DNA from: Bacteroidota bacterium
GTDB lineage: Bacteria > Bacteroidota > Bacteroidia > Chitinophagales > Chitinophagaceae
Reading direction: 5' to 3'
Assembly (NCBI GenBank): GCA_018268105.1
Contig: JAFDXG010000091.1
Coordinates: 1 to 54,120 of the forward strand
Length of the DNA stretch: 54,120 bases
Under the pieces are notes generated by a model. It searched no databases and was not told the DNA's origin. It worked only from the letters and a program-made list of their open reading frames with translations. Shown piece by piece: positions 7,191 to 15,805 of this stretch. Every line of letters starts with the position of its first letter. Position 1 is the stretch's first letter. A program made the position numbers and the translations under genes.

Positions 7191-9134
7191 ATGAAATTGA
7201 TCTCTGCATTGATATTATTCATTCTCACGCCGCTTTTTTTATTGGCACAGGAAAATACATTGCACTGGAAGCTATCTGCACAAAAAACCGATAATACCAC
7301 GTATACCCTCACCGCTAAAGTAACCCTCGGCAACGGATGGCATGCGTATGCACAGAATGACCCCGGTACAGGTATTGAACCACTTCAACTGAACTGGGAT
7401 AATGAGAATATTACAAAAGACGGAGAACCGTTTGTATCACCTGCGGCTGTACCGGTTGCTGACCCCGTTTTTGACAACCAAAAATTTGCGGTGTACAAAT
7501 CTGGTGAAATTGAGATTGTGCAAAAAATAAAAATCACAGGCGATATACCGGCTTCATTAAAAATATCTCTTAAAGGTTTTATCTCCAATAACGCCGAATT
7601 TTTGCCGGTGGATGAAGCACAAACAGTGACATTGGAAGGCGGTGTGGAAAGCCATGCCGCTGAGTTGATTAAACTGAAAAGTGTTGACCTGAAGCACCCG
7701 GCAAAACCCTGTGGCGAGACCCAGGCGGCAGACATCGGAATTTTTATGATTTTCCTGCTTGGAATAGGTGGTGGGTTGATTGCTTTACTTACTCCTTGCG
7801 TGTTTCCTATGATTCCGGTAACGGTTTCTTTTTTTACCAACCGGTCAGCCAACAAATCGCAGGCTATTAAGAATGGAGTTTTGTACGGTTTTTTTATATT
7901 TCTAATCTATGTGGCTGCAAGTATCCCGTTTCATATAATCGGCAATGTACAGCCGGAGATATTCAATAATATTTCAACCAATGCGTGGTTAAATGTTTTC
8001 TTTTTTATTGTATTTATCATTTTTGCAATTTCCTTTTTTGGTTTTTTTGAAATTACAATTCCAGCTTCATTAGCAGGAAAGGCTGATTCAAAAAGCAATG
8101 TTGGCAGTACCAGCGGTGTTTTTTTCATGGCGCTCACCCTGGTAATTGTTTCGTTTTCCTGCACCGGCGTTATTCTTGGTACCTTACTCGTTGGCACTGC
8201 TGCCAATGGCGCATGGTCGCTTACGGCAGGTATGGCAGGCTTTGGTGTTGCACTGGCTTTACCTTTTGCATTATTTGCCATATTTCCCAATTGGCTGAAA
8301 TCTCTGCCAAAGAGCGGCGGCTGGCTCGACACAGTAAAAAAAGTACTTGCCTTTGCTGAACTGGCGCTGGCTTTCAAATTCCTTTCCAATGCTGATCTGG
8401 TAGAACATTGGGGATTATTAAAACGCGAAGTTTTTATTGGTATATGGATTATTATCTCATTAGGAATGGCAGCCTATCTTTTTGGCCTGCTAAAACTTCC
8501 CCATGATACTAAAGGACAAAAAATTTCAACGGGCAGAAAAGTTTTGGGCGGTGTTGCGATTGTGTTTGCAATATATCTTCTACCCGGGCTTACATCATCT
8601 GCAAATGCCAACTTAAAGTTGCTGAGCGGTTTTCCGCCGCCATTAAGTTATAGTGTTTATGGAGAAGCAAATGTAAAACACAAAGGTGTTGAACCTGCTG
8701 TTATCAATGATTTCTCGAAAGCTGTAGCGCTGTCAAAAAAAGAGCAAAAACCTATTTTAATTGATTTCACCGGATGGGCATGTGTCAATTGCCGTAAAAT
8801 GGAAGAGCATGTCTGGACAAAACCCGAAATTTCATCTTTGCTTAGTGAAAAATTTATCCTGGTCTCATTATATGTTGATGATAGAAAAAAATTACCTTCT
8901 GCAGACAGGTTTATTTATACGTTTGAAGATGGCAAGCAAAAAGAGATAAATACTATCGGAGACAAATGGGCTACTTTCCAGTCAGAAAATTTCGGTCAGG
9001 TAACGCAACCCTTATATGCCATACTTAATTCAGAAGGCGAACTGATGACCTATCCTGTTGGTTATACCCCGGATGCAAAAGAATACCAGGATTGGCTCAA
9101 TTGCGGAATTGCAGCCTTCTCTGCTAAAAAATAA
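7191..9134 (+). CDS. dsbD: DsbD-like protein-disulfide reductase (periplasmic domain, CcdA-type core, thioredoxin domain)
   Basis: The 647-residue protein has the three-part DsbD plan. A signal peptide (ending LLAQE) precedes a ~190-residue beta-rich periplasmic domain; a polytopic CcdA-like core (about 180-480) contains the redox cysteines C203 (TPCVFPM) and C324 (SFSCTGVILG); and a C-terminal thioredoxin-like domain carries WACVNC with C531 and C534. Such proteins pass electrons from cytoplasmic thioredoxin across the inner membrane to periplasmic thiol partners. The CVNC active site, rather than CGPC, is usual for the DsbD gamma domain. The N-terminal domain lacks a clear alpha-domain cysteine pair apart from C175 (KPCGE), so its exact transfer route is uncertain. 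Confidence 0.88.
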   Translation: MKLISALILFILTPLFLLAQENTLHWKLSAQKTDNTTYTLTAKVTLGNGWHAYAQNDPGTGIEPLQLNWDNENITKDGEPFVSPAAVPVADPVFDNQKFAVYKSGEIEIVQKIKITGDIPASLKISLKGFISNNAEFLPVDEAQTVTLEGGVESHAAELIKLKSVDLKHPAKPCGETQAADIGIFMIFLLGIGGGLIALLTPCVFPMIPVTVSFFTNRSANKSQAIKNGVLYGFFIFLIYVAASIPFHIIGNVQPEIFNNISTNAWLNVFFFIVFIIFAISFFGFFEITIPASLAGKADSKSNVGSTSGVFFMALTLVIVSFSCTGVILGTLLVGTAANGAWSLTAGMAGFGVALALPFALFAIFPNWLKSLPKSGGWLDTVKKVLAFAELALAFKFLSNADLVEHWGLLKREVFIGIWIIISLGMAAYLFGLLKLPHDTKGQKISTGRKVLGGVAIVFAIYLLPGLTSSANANLKLLSGFPPPLSYSVYGEANVKHKGVEPAVINDFSKAVALSKKEQKPILIDFTGWACVNCRKMEEHVWTKPEISSLLSEKFILVSLYVDDRKKLPSADRFIYTFEDGKQKEINTIGDKWATFQSENFGQVTQPLYAILNSEGELMTYPVGYTPDAKEYQDWLNCGIAAFSAKK

Positions 9135-9175
9135 AAAATCTTACTACATTTAGGTGAACCATTAAATAATACAGT

Positions 9176-10789
9176 ATGCCTATACGTATGACAGACGATC
9201 AACCCGATCAGCCCGAACAATTCAACGACGATGGTGGCGGTGGACGAGGTGGCGGAGGATTACCCGGTGGAGGTGGTGGCGGGTTACTCGCTTTTATTCC
9301 CTTGTTACTGCGTATTTTCGGAATCAAAGGGGTATTGGTAATTGCTGCAGTGGGTATTGGTGCGTATTTCTTCATGGGGCGTGGCGGATGCAGCGGAGTG
9401 CTTAACCAGGCAGGGAGTTTTCTTTCTACCGGTGGGGTACTAGATCCAAAACAATTTGCCAAAGCAAATATTTACGAATCCCTTGAAGACGATAATACAA
9501 AAAATCCATTACCCGAATCGGCCAACCTTCAGCGTTATGCACCTGCTGTGGGCAACCAGGGTCAGCAGGGCAGTTGTGTGGCATGGAGCAGCGCGTATGG
9601 AGCAAGAACTATACTGGAAGCAGCACGTACCGGGCAAAATGCTGATCAGCTCAAATTCAGTCCTGCTTTCTTATACAACCAGATTGGTCTGGAAGGCTGT
9701 CAGGGTTCCTATATTTTGCGGGCAATGGAGTTTATGACCAAACAGGGATCAGTTCCTTACGACGTATTCCCCTATAGCGATCAGGATTGTACAGAAAAGC
9801 CCAGCGGCGCTATGATACAGGAAGCAGCCCAATTTAAAATGCGGGGATTTAATCGTCTTACCAAAGGTGATAATACTGACGAGATTGATATACGAGCCAT
9901 CAAAGAAAACCTTGCACAGGGTGCGCCTGTAGTAATAGGCATGATGGTTGGTCAAAGCTATATGCAATCAATGATGGGTAAAGATGTATGGTATCCCGAG
10001 CCGGGTGATGCCTCTATGATGGGATTCGGCGGCCATGCCCAATGCGTGGTAGGCTACGATGATAAAAAATATGGCGGATCGTTTCTGATAATGAATAGCT
10101 GGGGGCCGGAATGGGGCAATAATGGTTTTGCCTGGGTGAGATATAATGATTTCAAAACTTATGTACGAGAAGCTTACGGACTGGAACCAATGAATAAAAC
10201 CGGAACTGCTGCTAACGCTCCTTTTGCCTGCGAAATCGGTTTAATGGAAGTGCAATTTGATGGCAAGCATACGGTGACTAAAGGGTATATTCCGCTCAGA
10301 TTAACTTCTGCCAATCGCTTTGAAACGGTAACTCCGGTAAAGCCGGGTATTCGATTTAAGATGGAAGTAAAAAATTCAACAGAATGTTATACTTATATTT
10401 TTGGGAAAGAAACTGATGGAACCAGCTATACTTTATTTCCATATCCAGAACCTTCTGACCCTGCAAAATCAAAATATTCTCCCTTCTGCGGAATTGCCGG
10501 ATATCGCCTGTTCCCAAAAAACAAAAGCCTGGAACCTGACAGTATCGGCACAAAAGATATGATGGTAGTAGTGGTAAGTAAACGACCGCTGGATTGGTAC
10601 ACTATCAACAGTACGATCAGCCGTCAGCCACAAACTGACTATGCCACCCGTGTGAACAGTACTTTCCGGAAAGACAATTCTCCGGAAATCCATTACGAAA
10701 GCACCAATACAGGAATTATAAAATTTAGCGGAGCTGCAACAGATAACCAGGTAGCTACATGCATAGTGGAAGTAAGTAAACAACGCTAA
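9176..10789 (+). CDS. Membrane-anchored papain-like C1 family cysteine peptidase
   Basis: The 537-residue protein begins with an acidic segment, a glycine-rich tract (about residues 22-37), and a hydrophobic segment around residues 40-68 that should anchor it in the membrane. The peptidase domain follows with the papain triad: Gln in NQGQQGSC as oxyanion-hole residue, nucleophile C134, H287 in GGHAQCVVGYD and N307 in IMNSWGPEWG. Residues ~345-537 form a beta-rich domain with features of DUF4384-type C-terminal modules (GTKDMMVVVVSKRP). No propeptide like that of classical papains is evident. The substrate is unknown. The gene follows dsbD by 41 bases and may be transcribed with it. Confidence 0.85.
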   Translation: MPIRMTDDQPDQPEQFNDDGGGGRGGGGLPGGGGGGLLAFIPLLLRIFGIKGVLVIAAVGIGAYFFMGRGGCSGVLNQAGSFLSTGGVLDPKQFAKANIYESLEDDNTKNPLPESANLQRYAPAVGNQGQQGSCVAWSSAYGARTILEAARTGQNADQLKFSPAFLYNQIGLEGCQGSYILRAMEFMTKQGSVPYDVFPYSDQDCTEKPSGAMIQEAAQFKMRGFNRLTKGDNTDEIDIRAIKENLAQGAPVVIGMMVGQSYMQSMMGKDVWYPEPGDASMMGFGGHAQCVVGYDDKKYGGSFLIMNSWGPEWGNNGFAWVRYNDFKTYVREAYGLEPMNKTGTAANAPFACEIGLMEVQFDGKHTVTKGYIPLRLTSANRFETVTPVKPGIRFKMEVKNSTECYTYIFGKETDGTSYTLFPYPEPSDPAKSKYSPFCGIAGYRLFPKNKSLEPDSIGTKDMMVVVVSKRPLDWYTINSTISRQPQTDYATRVNSTFRKDNSPEIHYESTNTGIIKFSGAATDNQVATCIVEVSKQR

Positions 10790-11040
10790 AACGGAAATGA
10801 AGGTTTCAGGTTTTTTTTCAGGAAGTTTATAAGTATATTTATCATCTGACTAACCGATGCTTCACACAGGAAAAATAATAACTAACTATCAATAGTTCAC
10901 TCTATTACTTCTTCCTGCCCTTTTCTCCATATCTAAAATCCACATCCTTCATTCCGCTTTATCCGTTGGGCAGCAATAATTATATACTTATTCCCACTGT
11001 CTGAAGTCAAAGCCATACAGGAGAAAACAAAAATAGATTT

Positions 11041-11517
11041 ATGAATGCATTTATGAAAATGATACGCCAGCCATTCAGGTTCAGGATGTTCCTGCTCATC
11101 AATTTACCAAGTGCCTATTTTTCCGGTGTAAGAATAAAATATATTACAGAAGATAAATGTGCTGTTACTGTACCCTATAAATGGTTTTCAAAAAACCCGT
11201 TTCGTTCCACCTATTTTGCCTGCCTGGCTATGGCCGCCGAAATGAGTACCGGCGCCCTCACCCTATCACATATCTATAAACGAAATCCTTCTGTTTCTAT
11301 GCTCATTACAGATATGAGTGCCGAATATTATAAGAAAGCAACCGGTATTACCACATTCCTTTGCCGTGATGGCATTGCGCTCAGGGATGCCGTGGAAGAA
11401 GCAATAGCAGCAAACGGCTGTAATGTAATAACTGTAAAATCTATAGGCACTAATGAAGCAGGCGAAATGATAGCGGAATTTTCATTTACCTGGTCGCTCA
11501 AAGTGAGGAACAAATAA
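11041..11517 (+). CDS. DUF4442 hotdog-fold putative thioesterase
   Basis: The 158-residue protein resembles the DUF4442/YiiD C-terminal hotdog family, relatives of PaaI-type acyl-CoA thioesterases. Family-like segments are the helix-strand YFSGVRIKYITEDKCAVTV, the FRSTYFACLAMAAEMSTGAL hotdog helix, and strands SVSMLITDMSAEYYKKATG and AGEMIAEFSFTWSLK. A second in-frame ATG at 11053 (MKMIRQP) is an equally possible start. The 250 bases before it contain nothing I can name. Catalysis and substrate are not deducible. Confidence 0.72.
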   Translation: MNAFMKMIRQPFRFRMFLLINLPSAYFSGVRIKYITEDKCAVTVPYKWFSKNPFRSTYFACLAMAAEMSTGALTLSHIYKRNPSVSMLITDMSAEYYKKATGITTFLCRDGIALRDAVEEAIAANGCNVITVKSIGTNEAGEMIAEFSFTWSLKVRNK

Positions 11518-11613
11518 ATTATCCTGGTATTATTTGCTGTGGTGTTTCATAGAGAGATTATCCGTGAAAATGAAACATCTGAAAATAACTCATATTTTTC
11601 CACTCCCAATTAA

Positions 11614-11644
11614 TTGCCCCTGCATCATATATCCCGTACCTTTC
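11614..11644 (+). promoter_or_regulatory. Putative promoter of the GH13 gene
   Basis: TTG at 11614-11616 and TACCTTTC at 11637-11644 (one mismatch to TAnnTTTG) are 20 bases apart, a spacing that fits Bacteroidota -33/-7 promoters. The -7 box is 34 bases before the ATG at 11679. Confidence 0.35.
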
Positions 11645-11678
11645 TGAATGAATATTTACCTCCTCTAAAATACTCGTT

Positions 11679-13544
11679 ATGAAAAAATGCATTTTTTACT
11701 TTGTAGCGATATTTATATGCAAAAGTGCCGGTGCACAGTATGTCAGGGTGTACCCCACCAACTGGTGGGTGGGGATGCACAACCCCGAACTGCAGTTGCT
11801 GGTGCATGCGGGGTTTGATATAACAGATAGTGTGCGCATCAATTATGATGGGATTATTGTGAAACGCATAACACGGTTTAAAAACAAACATTACCTCGCT
11901 ATTGACCTTTACATCTCTCCTGATGTCAGGCCGGGTACAGTGCAGATCATGTTCATCAAAAAAAATAAAATTAATTGGGTGCCTTTTTCGCTGTCTGCAA
12001 AAAATGCAGGAGATGGGCTATCCCGTATAAGAGGAGTCAGTGCAAAAGATTTTATATATCTGCTCATGCCCGACCGTTTTGCCAATGGTGATATTTCAAA
12101 CGATATAGTGAAAGGGATGCGTGATGAAGTTGTTGACCGGAAAAATATGTATGCCAGGCATGGCGGTGACCTAAAGGGTATTGAAGATCACCTTGATTAT
12201 TTTACAGATTTAGGCGTAACCTCTTTATGGCTAACCCCCGTTATCGAAAATGATATGCCGCTCACCAATGAAGGAGGCACACAACGGGCAGCTTATCATG
12301 GATACGCATTTACTGACCATTATAATGTAGATGCAAGGTTGGGCGGCAACCAGGCGTACAGTCACCTGATAGAAACTATGCATGCAAAAGGATTAAAAAT
12401 TATTCAGGATGCCGTTTACAATCACGTAGGAGCCTCGCATTGGTTTGCCCTCGATCCGCCGACAGACGATTGGTTTCATCGATGGGGTACCTATACGCAA
12501 ACCTCGTATAAAGATCAGCCGATGGTAGACCCCTACGCTTCGGAGGCAGATAAGAAGATTAGTAATGAAGGCTGGTTTACTCCCTTTATGCCCGACCTTA
12601 ACCAGTCAAACCCCTATGTTGCTAATTTTCTTATACAACATGCTATATGGTGTACTGAGAAATTTGGCATTGATGGCTGGAGGGTGGACACCTATTTTTA
12701 CAGCGAACCTAACTTTCTTAATAAAATTAATGATGCCCTCCTTGCAGAATTTCCTACCCTTACTGTTTTTGGAGAAGCATGGGTGGCTTCTGTTACCAAC
12801 AGTGCTTATTTCTGTAGAAATAATATTGATGCGCCCTTCAAACATAACCTGATGGGAGTTACTGATTTTCCATTGCATTTTGCCATAATTGAGGGATTGA
12901 ATCAGAAATTCGGATGGTCTGATGGTGTAAACAAAATTTACTCGACCCTTGCACAGGATATCCTATATAAAGATCCGTTCCGCAATCTAATTTTTCTTGA
13001 TAATCATGATCTCGACCGCATATATTCAGTATTAGACGAGGACTTAAATAAAATGAAAACCGCCCTTATATGGCTGCTTACACTTCGCGGTATACCTCAG
13101 TTATACTACGGTGCTGAAATATTGATGAAGAATTTTAAAAACCCTTCTGATGCCATGGTGAGAGAAGATTTCCCTGGTGGTTGGACGGGCGATACCAGTA
13201 ATAAATTTACAGCGACAAACAGGACCGTACTGGAAAATGAGATATTTGATTTCATAAAAAAATTAGCGCATTACCGGCTTCATTCTTCTGCACTCTCCAG
13301 CGGCAGACTCATGCAGTATCTGCCAGTTGACGGCATATATGTATATTTCCGTTACGATGACAAACAAACCGTAGCAATTGTTTCCAACACAAACGATTCT
13401 CCAAAGGAGGTTGATGTTTCAAGGTTTAAAGAGCGTACTGCAGGTTTTAAAAGTACCAGGAATATTTTAACCGGTGAACTAATTACATCCGGGCAATTTT
13501 CATTGCCTGCATATTCAACCTGGGTACTTGAACTTGAAAATTAA
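11679..13544 (+). CDS. Secreted GH13 alpha-amylase-family enzyme (cyclomaltodextrinase/neopullulanase type)
   Basis: The 621-residue protein starts with a signal peptide (MKKCIFYFVAIFICKSAGAQ). Residues ~20-125 are a beta-sandwich like the N-terminal domain of cyclomaltodextrinases, with NWWVGMHNPELQLL. The catalytic barrel shows the four GH13 regions: QDAVYNHVG, GWRVDTYFYSE with nucleophile D337, FGEAWV with acid E366, and FLDNHDLDR with D444. A C-terminal all-beta domain ends the protein. Such periplasmic enzymes, like SusA in Bacteroides, cut alpha-1,4-glucans or cyclodextrins. No SusC/D or regulator is beside it. The DUF5916 gene follows so closely that co-transcription is likely. Confidence 0.92.
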   Translation: MKKCIFYFVAIFICKSAGAQYVRVYPTNWWVGMHNPELQLLVHAGFDITDSVRINYDGIIVKRITRFKNKHYLAIDLYISPDVRPGTVQIMFIKKNKINWVPFSLSAKNAGDGLSRIRGVSAKDFIYLLMPDRFANGDISNDIVKGMRDEVVDRKNMYARHGGDLKGIEDHLDYFTDLGVTSLWLTPVIENDMPLTNEGGTQRAAYHGYAFTDHYNVDARLGGNQAYSHLIETMHAKGLKIIQDAVYNHVGASHWFALDPPTDDWFHRWGTYTQTSYKDQPMVDPYASEADKKISNEGWFTPFMPDLNQSNPYVANFLIQHAIWCTEKFGIDGWRVDTYFYSEPNFLNKINDALLAEFPTLTVFGEAWVASVTNSAYFCRNNIDAPFKHNLMGVTDFPLHFAIIEGLNQKFGWSDGVNKIYSTLAQDILYKDPFRNLIFLDNHDLDRIYSVLDEDLNKMKTALIWLLTLRGIPQLYYGAEILMKNFKNPSDAMVREDFPGGWTGDTSNKFTATNRTVLENEIFDFIKKLAHYRLHSSALSSGRLMQYLPVDGIYVYFRYDDKQTVAIVSNTNDSPKEVDVSRFKERTAGFKSTRNILTGELITSGQFSLPAYSTWVLELEN

Positions 13545-13605
13545 ATCAGTGGTTTTACATTCGCAATGCTTAACTTTCCGGCTTACTGATAAAAATTATT
13601 TCGCC

Positions 13606-15792
13606 TTGAACCGTTTAATTATTGTTCTTTTATCGTCTCTGTCAGCTTATACCGTAAACGCACAAAAAAATAATGTTTCATTTCAATATCATATCCATAA
13701 AACAACTTCGCCAATCAAAATTGACGGCATTGCCGATGAACAGGCCTGGAAAGAGGCCCAGGTAGCTACCAATTTTTATATGGTATTACCCATGGATACC
13801 AGTGCTGCCAGGGTACGCACTGACGTTAGTATGACCTACGACAGGGATAATGTGTATTTGCTTGCTGTTTGTTATAATCCAGCGGATACAAGGCTGATGG
13901 TAGAATCTTTGCGTCGTGATTTTTCTTTTGTGAAAAATGATAATTTTCTTGTATTTATTGATCCTTTTGAAGACGAGACCACAGGTTTCGCTTTTGGAAC
14001 AAATGCGTATGGCGCACAGTGGGATGGTACTATGTACGAAGGCAGCAAGGTTGATCTCAACTGGGATAACAAATGGAACTCCGAAGTAAAAAATTATAAC
14101 GACAAATGGGTATTGGAAATGGCAATACCATTTAAAACCATCCGGTATAAAAAAGACGCCAGTGAATGGAGAATTAATTTTAGCCGCAATGATTTGAAAA
14201 CTACGGAAAAGTCGAGCTGGACACCCATACCACGTCAGTTTCCAACCGCAGCACTCGCCTATACGGGTACATTAGTATGGGATGAAGCACCGCCTGCACC
14301 ACGTTCAAATATTTCTGTGATTCCTTATGTGCTGGGCGGCTTATCCAAAAATTATCTTACCGGCAGCAAAACAGTATTTGATAAAAATATTGGTGGTGAT
14401 GTAAAAGTATCTATTGGCCCATCATTGAATCTTGATCTTACCTTCCGCCCCGATTTTTCGCAGGTGGAGGTAGATAAGCAGGTTACCAATCTAAGCCGGT
14501 TCGAACTTTTCTTTCCCGAACGAAGGCAGTTCTTCCTGGAGAATGGCGACCTGTTTGCCAATTTTGGATATGCCGATATCCGGCCTTTCTTTTCGCGGAG
14601 GATCGGGTTGGGTGTACCTATCAACTTTGGTGCGAGACTAAGCGGAAAGTTGAATAAGAACACACGTATTGGCGTAATGGATATGCAAACGGCAAAGATG
14701 GACGAAACCGGACTGCCCACACAAAATTTTGCTGTATTGTCCCTGCAGCGCAAAGTTTTTAAACGATCCAATATCGGGGTGCTATATATTGACAAAGCAT
14801 CCCTCAATTACCATCCCAATCCTAATGGCAATATTGACAGTGGTAAACAAATTTATTCTGCCTATAACAGGAATCTTGGTGTTGAATACAACCTCGCTTC
14901 ATCCAATAATATATGGACAGGAAAGGCAATGGTATTAAAGTCATTTCAACCAGGTGCAGGAAATGACGATTGGATTCAAGCGGCCCACCTGCAGTACAGC
15001 AGCAAGCGCTGGCTGATTATGGGACAGTTTCAGCATGTAGGCAAAGACTATACTGCAGAAGTTGGCTATGTGCCACGTCGCGGTTATTTTAAACTGAATC
15101 CATCCGTGATATATTATTTTTTCCCTAAAGGGGGGAATATTTTAACACACGGACCACAGTTCAACAGTACACTTTATTTTAATAATAGTTTTGGTAAAAC
15201 AGATTATACCAATATCCTTTCCTATCTGTTTACTTTCCGTTCAAAAAGCACCTTTAACCTGATTGCTCAAAATGATTATGTGCAACTGCTCCGCCCCTTT
15301 GATCCAACCAATCTTGGTAAAGATTCACTCGCCGAAGGCTCGAAACATGAGTGGAATACCCTTGGGGTTGATTATGTTTCCGCACCGCAACATCTGCTGA
15401 CCTATGGTGCGTCCTTTCGGTATGGGGGCTACTATGCTAATGGTCACCTGCTCACGGCATCGGGTGATATCGGATACCGCTTCCAGCCCTATGTAAATAT
15501 CACCCTTAGCGCAAGTTACAACCATTTGCGTTTACCCCAGCCCTGGGGACATCAAAACTTCCTGCTTGTTGGCCCACGCATTGATGTAACGTTTACGAAT
15601 ACCCTGTTTTTCACCACCTACGTGCAGTACAATGATCAACAGGACAACCTGAATATCAATGCCAGGTTTCAGTGGCGATACAAACCAGCCTCAGACCTGT
15701 TCCTCGTATATACCGACAATTATTACCCCGGACCCTTTGCCGTAAAAACAAGGGCATTCGTCTTGAAGTTTAATTATTGGTGGAATTTGTAG
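13606..15792 (+). CDS. DUF5916 / carbohydrate-binding family 9-like outer-membrane protein
   Basis: The frame is open from a TTG at 13528 that would overlap the GH13 gene, but a TTG at 13606 is preferred because it begins a compact signal peptide (NRLIIVLLSSLSAYTVNAQ). The mature protein has about 708 residues. The N-terminal ~210 residues are a CBM9-like domain (PIKIDGIADEQAWKEA, RDNVYLLAVCYN, WVLEMAIPFKTIRY). The rest is a DUF5916 beta-barrel-like region with FRPDFSQVEVDKQVTNLSRF and FFPERRQFFLENGDLF, ending in an aromatic strand (LKFNYWWNL). The family is common in Bacteroidota and of unknown function; an outer-membrane role in glycan or peptide handling is only inferred. It converges with mutL, 13 bases apart. 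Confidence 0.82.
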   Translation: MNRLIIVLLSSLSAYTVNAQKNNVSFQYHIHKTTSPIKIDGIADEQAWKEAQVATNFYMVLPMDTSAARVRTDVSMTYDRDNVYLLAVCYNPADTRLMVESLRRDFSFVKNDNFLVFIDPFEDETTGFAFGTNAYGAQWDGTMYEGSKVDLNWDNKWNSEVKNYNDKWVLEMAIPFKTIRYKKDASEWRINFSRNDLKTTEKSSWTPIPRQFPTAALAYTGTLVWDEAPPAPRSNISVIPYVLGGLSKNYLTGSKTVFDKNIGGDVKVSIGPSLNLDLTFRPDFSQVEVDKQVTNLSRFELFFPERRQFFLENGDLFANFGYADIRPFFSRRIGLGVPINFGARLSGKLNKNTRIGVMDMQTAKMDETGLPTQNFAVLSLQRKVFKRSNIGVLYIDKASLNYHPNPNGNIDSGKQIYSAYNRNLGVEYNLASSNNIWTGKAMVLKSFQPGAGNDDWIQAAHLQYSSKRWLIMGQFQHVGKDYTAEVGYVPRRGYFKLNPSVIYYFFPKGGNILTHGPQFNSTLYFNNSFGKTDYTNILSYLFTFRSKSTFNLIAQNDYVQLLRPFDPTNLGKDSLAEGSKHEWNTLGVDYVSAPQHLLTYGASFRYGGYYANGHLLTASGDIGYRFQPYVNITLSASYNHLRLPQPWGHQNFLLVGPRIDVTFTNTLFFTTYVQYNDQQDNLNINARFQWRYKPASDLFLVYTDNYYPGPFAVKTRAFVLKFNYWWNL

Positions 15793-15805
15793 GTATTTGT
15801 TATCA

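Noticed and set aside
9208..9462. 84-codon minus-strand frame rich in proline and glycine
   Set aside because: It is the reverse of the glycine-rich tract of the C1 peptidase gene and follows from base composition.
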